From Chitinophagales bacterium (GTDB lineage Bacteria > Bacteroidota > Bacteroidia > Chitinophagales > UBA10324), in the NCBI GenBank assembly GCA_013695715.1, contig JACCZZ010000154.1, positions 1 to 5,660 of the forward strand: DNA of 5,660 nt, read 5' to 3'. Below are positions 1-5,660 of this stretch, one piece after another (the stretch's first letter is position 1; each line of letters begins with the position of its first letter). A program made the position numbers and the translations under genes. The notes beneath the pieces were generated by a model, which searched no databases, was not told the DNA's origin, and saw only the letters and a program-made list of their open reading frames with translations.

Positions 1-416
1 ACAGGAAGCGTGTCTATATTTCCATAGACAGAACTTGAAGAGGAAAAAATAAAATATGGACAGTTAAATTCATGCCTGCACTCAAGCAGATTAATCAGAG
101 AAGTAAGATTGTTATGATAATACATCAGCGGATTTGCTACTGATTCACCCACCATTTTAAAAGCTGCAAAATGAATTATTCCGCTTATGTTCTTTTCTTC
201 TTTAAAGATATCTCTTGTTTCACTCAGGTTGGCAAGATCAGCCTTTATATTTGATATACGTTTGCCTGTTATCTGAAATATATGGTCAGGAATATATTGT
301 TTGCCACGCGAAAAATTGTCTACGCTTACTACATCGAAGCCCTTATGAAGCAGATCTACTATAGTATGACTGCCTATATAACCACAACCGCCCGTAACCA
401 AAACTTTCATTTTCAT
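1..416 (-). CDS. galE: UDP-glucose 4-epimerase (GalE), N-terminal part, cut by window edge
   Basis: Extended short-chain dehydrogenase expected to interconvert UDP-glucose and UDP-galactose in the cytoplasm with bound NAD. The visible 138 codons begin with the Rossmann motif TGGCGYIGSHT (residues 8-18, GxxGxxG complete). They continue with the GalE-typical HFAAFKMVGESVANPLMYY segment (about residues 82-100), an NN shortly after it, and the SSSSSVYG stretch (about 125-132) that holds the catalytic Ser region. The catalytic YxxxK and the substrate-binding C-terminal half, roughly 200 residues, lie beyond the left edge. Two in-frame ATGs are stacked (416 and 410); either gives a normal GalE N-terminus and no Shine-Dalgarno sequence decides between them. 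It lies 138 nt downstream of the SDR gene in the same direction, so it is probably part of the same nucleotide-sugar block. The family call is firm; substrate (UDP-Glc versus UDP-GlcNAc) cannot be read from this half. Confidence 0.92.
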   Translation of the reverse strand, partial: MKMKVLVTGGCGYIGSHTIVDLLHKGFDVVSVDNFSRGKQYIPDHIFQITGKRISNIKADLANLSETRDIFKEEKNISGIIHFAAFKMVGESVANPLMYYHNNLTSLINLLECRHEFNCPYFIFSSSSSVYGNIDTLP

Positions 417-554
417 AAAGCAATTATAATCAGAAACCCGGTAACCATGTGAACGGAAGCTCAATAGTTTCTCACCTGATCATCATTTGTATTATATTGT
501 CTTAAGCTATTTCTTTCTGGCAATAAGCATGAAGACTTCAATGAATAGCAGAAT
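417..554. other. Intergenic gap between the SDR gene and galE
   Basis: A 138-nt AT-rich spacer between two co-directional genes. I found no strong hairpin followed by a T-run on the minus strand and no convincing TTTG/TAnnTTTG promoter pair. TATAATTG lies only 4 nt before the galE ATG at 416, too close to act as a -7 box for that start. Read-through from the upstream genes is therefore possible, and a separate galE promoter cannot be excluded. Short ORFs here look like chance. Confidence 0.5.
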
Positions 555-1511
555 TTATAACTCATATGAATTCAGAATCTTCATGAGCCCTTCATCCAGT
601 GTAATTAATGGATGGTTTAGAAGTTGCTTCATCTTTGAAATATCAGGTTTGCGGCGCATCATATCACCTTCTTGAAGCGGGGGGAGATGATGAATGTCAG
701 ATTTCGAGTTTGTGATGTAGATAATTTTTTGAGCAAGATCTATAATTGTCGACTCAATGTCAGAGCCGATATTAACCACCTCATTCTTGTATTTATGACT
801 ATTAAACTCGTTTATTGTAGCTTCAATGTTATCATCAATAAATAAAAAAGTTCTGGTTTGTTTTCCATCTCCATTAATCATGATATGCTCATTCTGCAAA
901 GCGGCACGTAAAAATTTTGAGATCACGAATTGGCACGACTGCCTGGGACCATACGTGTTGAAGAACCGGAAGATCACATAGTTTAATCCAAACTCTTTAT
1001 GATAAGATTTTAAAAATGATTCACCTACATTTTTAACCACAGCGTATGGCAGCCGTGAATTTAGAGGCGTTGTCTCTTCATTTTGAGGAAATTCTACCGG
1101 CTCACCATATACCTCTGATGAAGACGAATAGTAAATGCATTTTACTCCTGTAGCTTTTGAAAGATCAAGAATGTTGCGTATTCCCTGAATATCATTCAAC
1201 ACCATTACAGGATGACTTAGTGTGAATTGCACACCTACCGTGGCTGCATAGTGAAAAACATAATCAAAATGGTAGGAAAGCATTATATCTGACAGCTCTT
1301 CAAGTTTGTTAACATCTGCTTTTATGAAGTGCCAGTTGTTATTTGAGTCCGTGGGAAGATTCTCTTTAGATCCTGTGAGCAAATTGTCTACGATTACCAC
1401 AAAGTTATTTTCATCCTTCAACAATCGCTCAGCAAGTGCACTAGCAATAAATCCTGCTCCTCCTGTTACTAATATTTTGCACCTCGTGGAATCAAATCGA
1501 TCAGCTGTCAT
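555..1511 (-). CDS. NAD-dependent epimerase/dehydratase (extended SDR), nucleotide-sugar type
   Basis: A 318-residue extended SDR, complete and of normal length. In order it shows the dinucleotide-binding loop TGGAGFIAS (residues 16-24), the acidic end of strand 2 (VDNLLTGSKENL, about 41-52), HYAATVGVQ (about 87-95), SSSSEVYGEP (129-138), the catalytic pair Y156/K160 in YAVVK, FRFFNTYGPR (181-190), GDGKQTRTFLFIDD (214-227) and RRKPDISKMKQLL (286-298). SSSEVYGEP and RRKPDISK resemble UDP-glucuronate decarboxylase (UXS) and related 4-epimerases. The TDEVYG of dTDP-glucose 4,6-dehydratase is absent, so I do not call it RfbB. One oddity is that the third glycine of GxxGxxG is Ala (A23). The usual GW(x)P near the C-terminus reads LLNHPLITLDEGL. 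The start lies 2 nt after the rfbA stop, implying co-transcription and probably translational coupling. Its substrate is unresolved. Confidence 0.85.
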   Translation of the reverse strand: MTADRFDSTRCKILVTGGAGFIASALAERLLKDENNFVVIVDNLLTGSKENLPTDSNNNWHFIKADVNKLEELSDIMLSYHFDYVFHYAATVGVQFTLSHPVMVLNDIQGIRNILDLSKATGVKCIYYSSSSEVYGEPVEFPQNEETTPLNSRLPYAVVKNVGESFLKSYHKEFGLNYVIFRFFNTYGPRQSCQFVISKFLRAALQNEHIMINGDGKQTRTFLFIDDNIEATINEFNSHKYKNEVVNIGSDIESTIIDLAQKIIYITNSKSDIHHLPPLQEGDMMRRKPDISKMKQLLNHPLITLDEGLMKILNSYEL

Positions 1512-1513
1512 TA

Positions 1514-2374
1514 TTATTTCAATAAATCCATCAGGTACTTGCCATATCCACTTTTAAACAGAGGAGCAGCTAATTTTTGCAATTGCTCGTCATTAATAAA
1601 TTGTTTACGCCAGGCCACCTCTTCAATGCAGCCGATTTTCAGGCCCTGCCGGTTTTCAACCACTTGAACAAATTGGGAGGCTGCCATAAGAGAATCAAAA
1701 GTGCCGGTATCAAGCCAGGCGGTGCCGCGATCAAGAATAGCCACCTTCAGTTTTCCCTTTCTTAAATATTCTTTATTCACATCGGTAATCTCATATTCCC
1801 CGCGTACACTCGGGAGTAGGTGCTTTGCTATATCAATTACTTCATTGCTATAAAAATATAATCCCGGAACAGCATAATTTGACTTCGGTATCGCAGGCTT
1901 TTCTTCTATAGAAATTACATTGTTATGCTCGTCAAATTCCACTACACCGTACCTCTCGGGATCACTTACATGGTAGGCAAAAATAACTCCCCCATCCGCT
2001 TCTGTATGGTGGCTTAAAAATGTTCCAAGGCCTGAACCGTAAAAAATATTATCTCCAAGAATCAAGGCTACTTTATCAGAACCAATGAATCTTTCCCCAA
2101 TAAGAAATGCTTGGGCGAGACCATCTGGATTGGGTTGTATAGCATATTCAAAGCTGCAACCATACCTTAATCCATCACCAAGCAATCGATGAAATTGAGG
2201 CATATCCTGAGGAGTAGAGATGATTAATACATCGCGAATGCCAGCCATCATCAGAATTGACAACGGGTAATAAATCATCGGCTTATCGTAAACAGGCATG
2301 ATCTGCTTGCTAATGGCATAGGTGAGCGGGTAAAGGCGGGTGCCTGATCCTCCTGCGAGAATGATCCCTTTCAT
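1514..2374 (-). CDS. rfbA: Glucose-1-phosphate thymidylyltransferase (RfbA/RmlA)
   Basis: Cytoplasmic enzyme that joins dTTP and glucose-1-phosphate to give dTDP-glucose and pyrophosphate, the entry step to dTDP-rhamnose and related deoxysugars. The 286-residue length is typical. Motifs: the nucleotide-binding signature [13 protein letters not shown] (6-18) with R13; [18 protein letters not shown] (22-39) with K23; LGDNIFYG (106-113) with the Mg ligand D108; IEEKP (156-160); GEYEITDVN (192-200); and AWLDTGT (219-225) with the second metal ligand D222. All key residues are present. The start is the only sensible ATG before KGIILAGG; the upstream TTACTTT contains no Shine-Dalgarno sequence, as is usual in Bacteroidota. 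It is the first intact gene of the leftward block and is followed after 2 nt by the SDR gene. No rfbB, rfbC or rfbD appears in the window, so the final sugar is unknown. Confidence 0.97.
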   Translation of the reverse strand: MKGIILAGGSGTRLYPLTYAISKQIMPVYDKPMIYYPLSILMMAGIRDVLIISTPQDMPQFHRLLGDGLRYGCSFEYAIQPNPDGLAQAFLIGERFIGSDKVALILGDNIFYGSGLGTFLSHHTEADGGVIFAYHVSDPERYGVVEFDEHNNVISIEEKPAIPKSNYAVPGLYFYSNEVIDIAKHLLPSVRGEYEITDVNKEYLRKGKLKVAILDRGTAWLDTGTFDSLMAASQFVQVVENRQGLKIGCIEEVAWRKQFINDEQLQKLAAPLFKSGYGKYLMDLLK

Positions 2375-2413
2375 AAAGTAATAATTTTCTGAAAAGAATC
2401 GGAAAATAATATT

Positions 2414-2803
2414 TCAATCAAATGAATAGTCTTTAATCCTTTCAGTAAAAATCTTCGCCCCTTGGGGCTGTGTGAACTTTGTTCTTCCTTGCCACCATAA
2501 TCCCCCTTCTAAATAACCTAAGTAAGTATTAAAGGACAAAATGGAGAATAATTTTTCATTTTCTATAAAACATTTTCTTTTTATTTTAAAAAGCCAGCTA
2601 TCAACGCTAAGCTTAGTCCTGAAAGAATAACCCTTCGATTAATATAATAAATAAAAAGTAATGGTGGGTGACGGTATTTTTCCTGACAGATATAGCTTAG
2701 ACTGGATTTTCAATAAAATGTATTCTTTGTGATCTTGCTTTTTAGCTTCCGAACAGGAATGCTTGGTTGCAAAATCAATTTTGTCAATGAATCCTGTATT
2801 AAA
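2414..2803 (-). pseudogene. Possible frame-broken C-terminal remnant of a family 2 glycosyltransferase
   Basis: No single ORF runs through here, but three open stretches in two minus-strand frames read like one protein. The first, from 2803, includes CSEAKKQDHKEYILLKIQSK, which has the look of the SS-k-EYYLLRSRLLF region after the catalytic domain of GT2 enzymes. The second (2581-2709, other frame) includes QEKYRHPPLLFIYYINRR followed by the hydrophobic ILSGLSLALIAGFLK and a stop. The third (2414-2638, first frame again) includes YLGYLEGGLWWQGRTKF, like the short aromatic/basic end of such enzymes. Shifts would be needed near 2690 and 2590. The orientation matches rfbA and the position directly upstream fits a polysaccharide locus. 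The family match is from remembered sequence patterns, not a search; chance reading frames or a sequencing error remain possible. Confidence 0.38.
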
Positions 2804-2831
2804 TTATTGTTAATTCATTCTTTTATATTGA

Positions 2832-2927
2832 CGGCTGTCAATGCGAAACCTGCTTTGGGCATGGGTCATCACCATCCCAATCTCTATGCTCATGGCAGCT
2901 ATATTTATTTATAACTACATTGTTTTA
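2832..2927 (+). pseudogene. Possible C-terminal fragment of a PiT-type inorganic phosphate permease
   Basis: Reading plus-strand codons from 2832 gives RLS, then MRNLLWAWVITIPIS and MLMAAIFIYNYI. This resembles the last membrane helix of PiT (PHO4 family) phosphate permeases, where an RN-x-x-x-AW-x-x-T-x-P segment leads into a short hydrophobic stretch. An in-frame TGA at 2829 blocks the frame upstream, and nothing further left in this frame looks like a permease. No proper stop follows the helix, because the frame runs on antisense into the MscS gene. It would therefore be a detached gene end without start, body or stop. The call rests on roughly 25 residues and is tentative; a chance membrane-like reading frame is the alternative. 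Confidence 0.38.
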
Positions 2928-2941
2928 GTCTGTTATAGAAG

Positions 2942-4069
2942 TTACACACCTTTATTACCATTTGTAATCTCATTCAGTAGTAGAGGATCAATTCGCACAT
3001 CTCTGACAGGGTACGCAAAGGCAACTCCGTGTTTGTTTACCACCTCCATGATGGTAAAGTTCACATCTTCCTTCTGCCTCAGAAAATCTGCCCAGGGAAG
3101 CATTGGAGTAAAATATTCGACTCTTATAATTATAGCACTTTCACCATACTCATCAAAAATTACAAAATGCTCATTTTGAAAAAGAGCAGGCTGATTAAAA
3201 TACTCTTTAAGCTCAGATATAATATCTCGCAGTTTGGCAGGGGGAGTTTCATATTTTAGCCTGATTGTAAAATTTACATGCCTAAGAGTCGCAAGAGAAA
3301 GATTTTCTACGTTTAAATCAACCATCTTCTTATTAGGCATTGTAACAAGCGTTTTATCATTAGTACGAATACGTGTGCTGCGAATACTTACTCTTTCCAC
3401 TGTTCCTGTTACATCACCAATACGGACCACATCTCCTACAGTAAAAGGTTTGTCAAGAAAAATTGTAAACGACCCAAAAAGGTCTTTTATGCTTTCCTGT
3501 GCGGCAAAAGCTATTGCTAACCCGCCGATACCAATACCCGCCAACAGCGAAGTGACATCGAAATGAAAAATTCCACCTAATAATATGAAAGCTGCATTGA
3601 TAAGGAGGAATACTTTTAACAGGTCCTTAATAAAGGGAATAAGCTGATTATCGAACCTGCTTTCTGTTCTTGTTGCCCTTTCCTTCAAAATGTAGCTGAT
3701 AAAATCAACAATACGAAGGAATACCCATGTAAACGATATTAGCAGAAAGCATAGCATAAGCTTATTCAAAAGATCGTGCAGATCATGTCCCCATACATTT
3801 AACTTCCATAATCCAGGATAATTAAGAGTTTGCAATCCGGCAAAAACAATAAGCAACACAACTAAAAACTGAAGTGGTTGAAGAAGTAAGGAATGAAATT
3901 CTGATGTTGAGCTATTAGCTGAGAAACGGTTTAAAAGGCGGTGTATAACACTGCCGAGCAATTTTGAAACGTAACGCTTAAATAATATAGCGATGAAAAT
4001 AACGGCAAGGAATATCAGAAGAGATTGCAGGCTGTTATCAAGTATACGGTAAGTCAGCACTGCTTTCAT
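2942..4069 (-). CDS. Mechanosensitive ion channel, MscS family
   Basis: A 375-residue inner-membrane channel that would open under membrane tension to release solutes during hypo-osmotic shock. Hydrophobic helices lie at about 12-30, 62-82, 102-126, 148-168 and 172-195, so it carries two more than E. coli MscS (three helices, 286 residues). The last is the pore-lining TM3, with Gly/Ala-packed GIGIGGLAIAFAAQ (178-191). It is followed by the MscS beta-domain signature SFTIFLDKPFTVGDVVRIG (200-218), GTVERVSIRSTRIRTNDKT (222-240) and the PN turn (MPNKKM, 244-249). The C-terminal part (about 262-362) is the alpha/beta cage domain ending in GVAFAYPVRDVRI. The protein appears complete. The first ATG (4069) is used; AACCACT before it contains no Shine-Dalgarno sequence. 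It is divergent from the arginase-like gene, and the gap contains a -7-like TATTTTTA (4085-4092) for this direction. Confidence 0.94.
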   Translation of the reverse strand: MKAVLTYRILDNSLQSLLIFLAVIFIAILFKRYVSKLLGSVIHRLLNRFSANSSTSEFHSLLLQPLQFLVVLLIVFAGLQTLNYPGLWKLNVWGHDLHDLLNKLMLCFLLISFTWVFLRIVDFISYILKERATRTESRFDNQLIPFIKDLLKVFLLINAAFILLGGIFHFDVTSLLAGIGIGGLAIAFAAQESIKDLFGSFTIFLDKPFTVGDVVRIGDVTGTVERVSIRSTRIRTNDKTLVTMPNKKMVDLNVENLSLATLRHVNFTIRLKYETPPAKLRDIISELKEYFNQPALFQNEHFVIFDEYGESAIIIRVEYFTPMLPWADFLRQKEDVNFTIMEVVNKHGVAFAYPVRDVRIDPLLLNEITNGNKGV

Positions 4070-4222
4070 AGTGGTTATTTCCGGTAAAAATAAGGAAAGC
4101 GACGTGTGCAGATAGTCCTTCTGACCTGTAGCTTTTCACTATAGGTTCAGGTGCATAATCCTTTTAACAGCTCCTTTAATCTATCACCTAATCTATATTT
4201 TTACCACCATAAACGTAAATGC
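4070..4222. promoter_or_regulatory. Divergent promoter region with a shared decamer
   Basis: This 153-nt region must drive both the leftward channel gene and the rightward arginase-like gene. The decamer TATTTTTACC occurs once on each strand. On the plus strand it is at 4196-4205, within TATATTTTTACC, 17 nt before the ATG at 4223. On the minus strand it covers 4083-4092, 13 nt before the ATG at 4069. TATATTTT (4194-4201, plus) and TATTTTTA (4085-4092, minus) each match the Bacteroidota -7 consensus TAnnTTTG at seven of eight positions. No good -33 TTTG lies at the expected 19-21 nt spacing on either side, so these are candidates only. Confidence 0.35.
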
Positions 4223-5377
4223 ATGCTTGAAGAATTTTTGCAACCCGCAGAGCAGGAATTGTTTTCACCTCAAAATTTTTCAACTTATACACTCGGATCT
4301 TCTATTGAAAGGAGTACCCATCCCGAAGGAATGAATGTGGCTATAGTTGGAGTGAACGAAGACAGAGGGTCTATAAAAAATATTGGTTGTGCAGAAGCGC
4401 CCGATGTCATCAGGAAGCAACTGTTCTCGCTTTCGCAATTTAATACCAATACAAAGATTATAGATCTGGGAAACATTCAGAAAGGAGAAACGATCCGTGA
4501 TACATATGTTGCATTAAGCAAAGTGGTGAATGAATTGATCAAAATGAAAATTTTGCCTGTAATCATTGGAGGAAGTCATGACCTTACCTGCGGGCAATTC
4601 AGTGGTTATGAAGGATTGAATCGTATGATCAATGTTTCAGTAATTGACAATACAATTGATTTGCAGAGGGAGGGAGAAGTGGCAGCCATAGATGATGAAA
4701 GGTTTTTGCTTGATATACTCAGCTATGAACCTTCATTAATTTTCAATTATCACCAGATTGGATACCAAGCTCATCTTGCATCAAATCAGGCCATAGAGCT
4801 GCTTAACAAGCTGCAGTTTGAAACATACAGGCTTGGATTAATGAGAGCAGAAATTATAGAGATAGAGCCTGTTCTCAGGGGCACAAACCTGTTAAGTTTT
4901 GATATGTCTGCTATTCGTTTCAGTGATGCTCCTGCAAATGCTAATGCAACCCCCAATGGAATTTTTGCAGAGGAGGCTTGTCAGTTGTCGCGTTACGCGG
5001 GGCAGAGTGATTTGCTTGATTCCTTTGGAATATATGGTTGTAACCCATCCTTAGACAGGCGCAACCAAACTTCGCAGCTTGCTGCCAGTATCATCTGGTA
5101 TTTTATTGATGGGTTCAACAGCCGCAAAAATGATTATCCGAGCGAAGATGACACTGATTATACTAAATACACCATCCACTTCAAAGAAAATAAATATGAG
5201 ATGAATTTCTGGAAGAGTAAAAAGAGTGATCGCTGGTGGATGGAAGTACCGACAGGCACAAAAGCCAGCAACCATAAAAAGCATCATCTACTCCCGTGCT
5301 CCTATAAAGATTACCAGATGGCATGTCAGGAAGAATTGCCTGAACGATGGATCAAAGCCTTCCATAAGCTTTCATAA
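4223..5377 (+). CDS. Arginase/formimidoylglutamase-superfamily protein with incomplete metal site
   Basis: A 384-residue protein of the ureohydrolase fold. Canonical members bind two Mn ions through GGxHD, DAHxD and SxDxDxxDP. Here the first is intact (GGSHD, 116-120, ligand H119). The second reads DNTID (142-146), keeping both Asp but with Thr instead of His. The third reads SFDMSAIRFSDAP (225-237), keeping D227 but with S229 for the second Asp. Four of six ligands remain. VNEDRGSIKNIGCAEAPDVI (44-63) is the usual N-terminal arginase segment. After the fold comes an extension with FWKSKKSDRWWMEVP (329-343) and LLPCSYKDYQ (356-365), which I recall from Bacteroidota proteins annotated as formimidoylglutamase. 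The start at 4223 (MLEEFLQPAEQE) is preferred over an upstream in-frame GTG at 4151, because the 24 extra residues look non-conserved and overlap the candidate promoter. The fold is certain; enzymatic activity is doubtful. Confidence 0.88.
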   Translation: MLEEFLQPAEQELFSPQNFSTYTLGSSIERSTHPEGMNVAIVGVNEDRGSIKNIGCAEAPDVIRKQLFSLSQFNTNTKIIDLGNIQKGETIRDTYVALSKVVNELIKMKILPVIIGGSHDLTCGQFSGYEGLNRMINVSVIDNTIDLQREGEVAAIDDERFLLDILSYEPSLIFNYHQIGYQAHLASNQAIELLNKLQFETYRLGLMRAEIIEIEPVLRGTNLLSFDMSAIRFSDAPANANATPNGIFAEEACQLSRYAGQSDLLDSFGIYGCNPSLDRRNQTSQLAASIIWYFIDGFNSRKNDYPSEDDTDYTKYTIHFKENKYEMNFWKSKKSDRWWMEVPTGTKASNHKKHHLLPCSYKDYQMACQEELPERWIKAFHKLS

Positions 5378-5388
5378 CGTATTATGAA
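5371..5388. repeat. Short inverted repeat across the arginase-like stop codon
   Basis: TTCATAA (5371-5377) and TTATGAA (5382-5388) are perfect reverse complements around a CGTA loop, and the left arm contains the TAA stop. The stem is 7 bp and AT-rich, with no T-run on either side. It lies between a rightward gene and a possible leftward ORF ending at 5397, where a two-way terminator would be expected, but the stem is too weak to call it one. Confidence 0.3.
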
Positions 5389-5396
5389 GATGAAGT

Positions 5397-5567
5397 TTAG
5401 TTGTAACAGATGGAACCAAAACCCAGCAGGTGTGCCTCATGCGGATCTTCTTCTATAGTTGGTGCCGGACTGCCTTCCTTGTTAAACAACCCATCAAGCA
5501 CCATTGCAATAAGAAATATAGAAATTTCGGGTAACCCGTCTATTGTTTTATCATTTTCAGTAAGCAT
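5397..5567 (-). CDS. Possible small hypothetical protein, 56 residues
   Basis: Minus-strand ORF from ATG 5567 to TAA 5397, convergent with the arginase-like gene and 19 nt from its stop. The peptide starts MLTENDKTIDGLPE, has a hydrophobic middle (ISIFLIAMVLDGLF, about 15-28), an acidic stretch PTIEEDPHEAH (about 36-46) and ends LLGFGSICYN. Its codons favour G in the first position (GAA, GAT, GGT, GCA, GTG), as real genes do, whereas the opposite-strand frame over the same bases is Ser-rich and looks like its shadow. A weak purine run (GAAAAG) lies about 8 nt before the ATG. An in-frame TGA lies just upstream of the start, so it is either a real small gene or the detached end of a longer one. 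I do not recognise the family. Confidence 0.35.
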   Translation of the reverse strand: MLTENDKTIDGLPEISIFLIAMVLDGLFNKEGSPAPTIEEDPHEAHLLGFGSICYN

Positions 5568-5589
5568 AACTATTGCTTTTCATTCGTCA

Positions 5590-5660
5590 TTATTCAAAAA
5601 GAATTCCAATACAGATTAAAATCATCAGAGCAGAATGAACATCTTCAATTATTAAGAATG
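5590..5660 (-). CDS. Possible C-terminal end of a gene entering from the right
   Basis: A minus-strand frame is open from the right window edge to a TAA at 5592-5590. It reads FLIIEDVHSALMILICIGIL and then FE, a short hydrophobic tail. It is in a different frame from the 56-residue ORF that begins 22 nt further on. With only about 22 codons visible, the evidence is just an open frame and a plausible composition; it could be chance. Confidence 0.2.
   Translation of the reverse strand, partial: FLIIEDVHSALMILICIGILFE

Larger units (their letters stand above)
2375..2941. other. 567-nt gap without an intact gene
   Basis: This AT-rich stretch separates rfbA from the MscS-type channel, both on the minus strand. 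It contains the two possible gene remnants listed separately, and must also hold whatever promoter drives rfbA. I found no clean TTTG/TAnnTTTG pair upstream of 2374; the nearest is a TTCATTTG around 2420-2427 on the minus strand, which is poor. Immediately after the channel's stop there is a weak inverted repeat (TATAAC at 2910-2915 and GTTATA at 2932-2937) without a T-run, so no terminator is called. No tRNA cloverleaf or tandem repeat is visible. Confidence 0.55.

Noticed and set aside
440..446. GGTAACC palindrome upstream of galE as an operator
   Set aside because: A single 7-nt palindrome is expected by chance, and no second copy or neighbouring promoter supports it.
2729..2914. Plus-strand 61-codon ORF with a GHHHPNLYAHG stretch
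   Set aside because: It overlaps the better-supported permease-like frame and the minus-strand remnant, its composition is unremarkable, and the His run is just the frame-shifted reading of the AWVITIP codons.
2910..2937. Inverted repeat after the MscS stop as a terminator
   Set aside because: The stem is only 6 AT-rich base pairs with a loop of about 16 nt and no T-run follows on the minus strand.
2841..3179. Plus-strand 112-codon ORF taken as a whole gene
   Set aside because: Only the first part (to about 2927) looks like protein. The rest is antisense to the intact MscS gene and Ser/Thr-rich, typical of a shadow frame.
4151..4222. Upstream GTG start giving a 24-residue N-terminal extension of the arginase-like protein
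   Set aside because: The added residues (Asn, Ser, Phe, Tyr-rich) do not look like a signal peptide or domain, and the stretch carries the candidate -7 box. The ATG at 4223 gives the expected MLEEFL N-terminus.
5410..5619. Plus-strand 69-codon ORF beginning MEPKPSRCASCGSSS
   Set aside because: The CxxC looks like a zinc knuckle but there is only one. The frame is Ser-rich and antisense to the minus-strand 56-residue ORF, which has the more gene-like codon pattern.

Overview
The window looks like chromosomal DNA of a member of the Bacteroidota. Four things point that way: the DNA is AT-rich, start codons lack Shine-Dalgarno sequences, 7-of-8 matches to the Bacteroidota -7 box (TAnnTTTG) sit upstream of two genes, and the arginase-fold protein on the right closely resembles proteins I know from that phylum. 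The assignment below phylum is open.

Left part (1-2374, minus strand): a nucleotide-sugar block transcribed leftwards. The order is rfbA (glucose-1-phosphate thymidylyltransferase), an extended SDR epimerase/dehydratase starting 2 nt after the rfbA stop, then, after a 138-nt gap, a galE-type UDP-glucose 4-epimerase cut by the window's left edge. These genes make activated sugars for a surface polysaccharide or O-antigen. No dTDP-glucose 4,6-dehydratase (rfbB), rfbC or rfbD is visible here, so the full pathway cannot be judged from this window.

Middle (2375-2941): about 570 nt with no intact gene, but apparently not empty. On the minus strand, short open stretches in two frames can be joined into something resembling the C-terminal tail of a family 2 glycosyltransferase. 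On the plus strand, about 32 codons resemble the last transmembrane segment of a PiT-type phosphate permease. I read the region as a small gene graveyard between the sugar block and the next gene.

Right part: a complete MscS-family mechanosensitive channel on the minus strand (2942-4069) is transcribed divergently from an arginase-superfamily protein on the plus strand (4223-5377). They share a 153-nt intergenic region that carries the same decamer near both start codons. The arginase-like protein keeps the fold motifs but has lost two of the six residues that normally hold the manganese pair, so it is probably not an ordinary ureohydrolase. To its right, the minus strand has a possible 56-residue ORF and the end of another short reading frame that runs off the window.

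I saw no tRNA, rRNA, CRISPR array, insertion sequence or prophage signal. The least ordinary items are the ligand-depleted arginase-fold protein and the fragment-filled gap; I do not see a convincing new multi-gene system.
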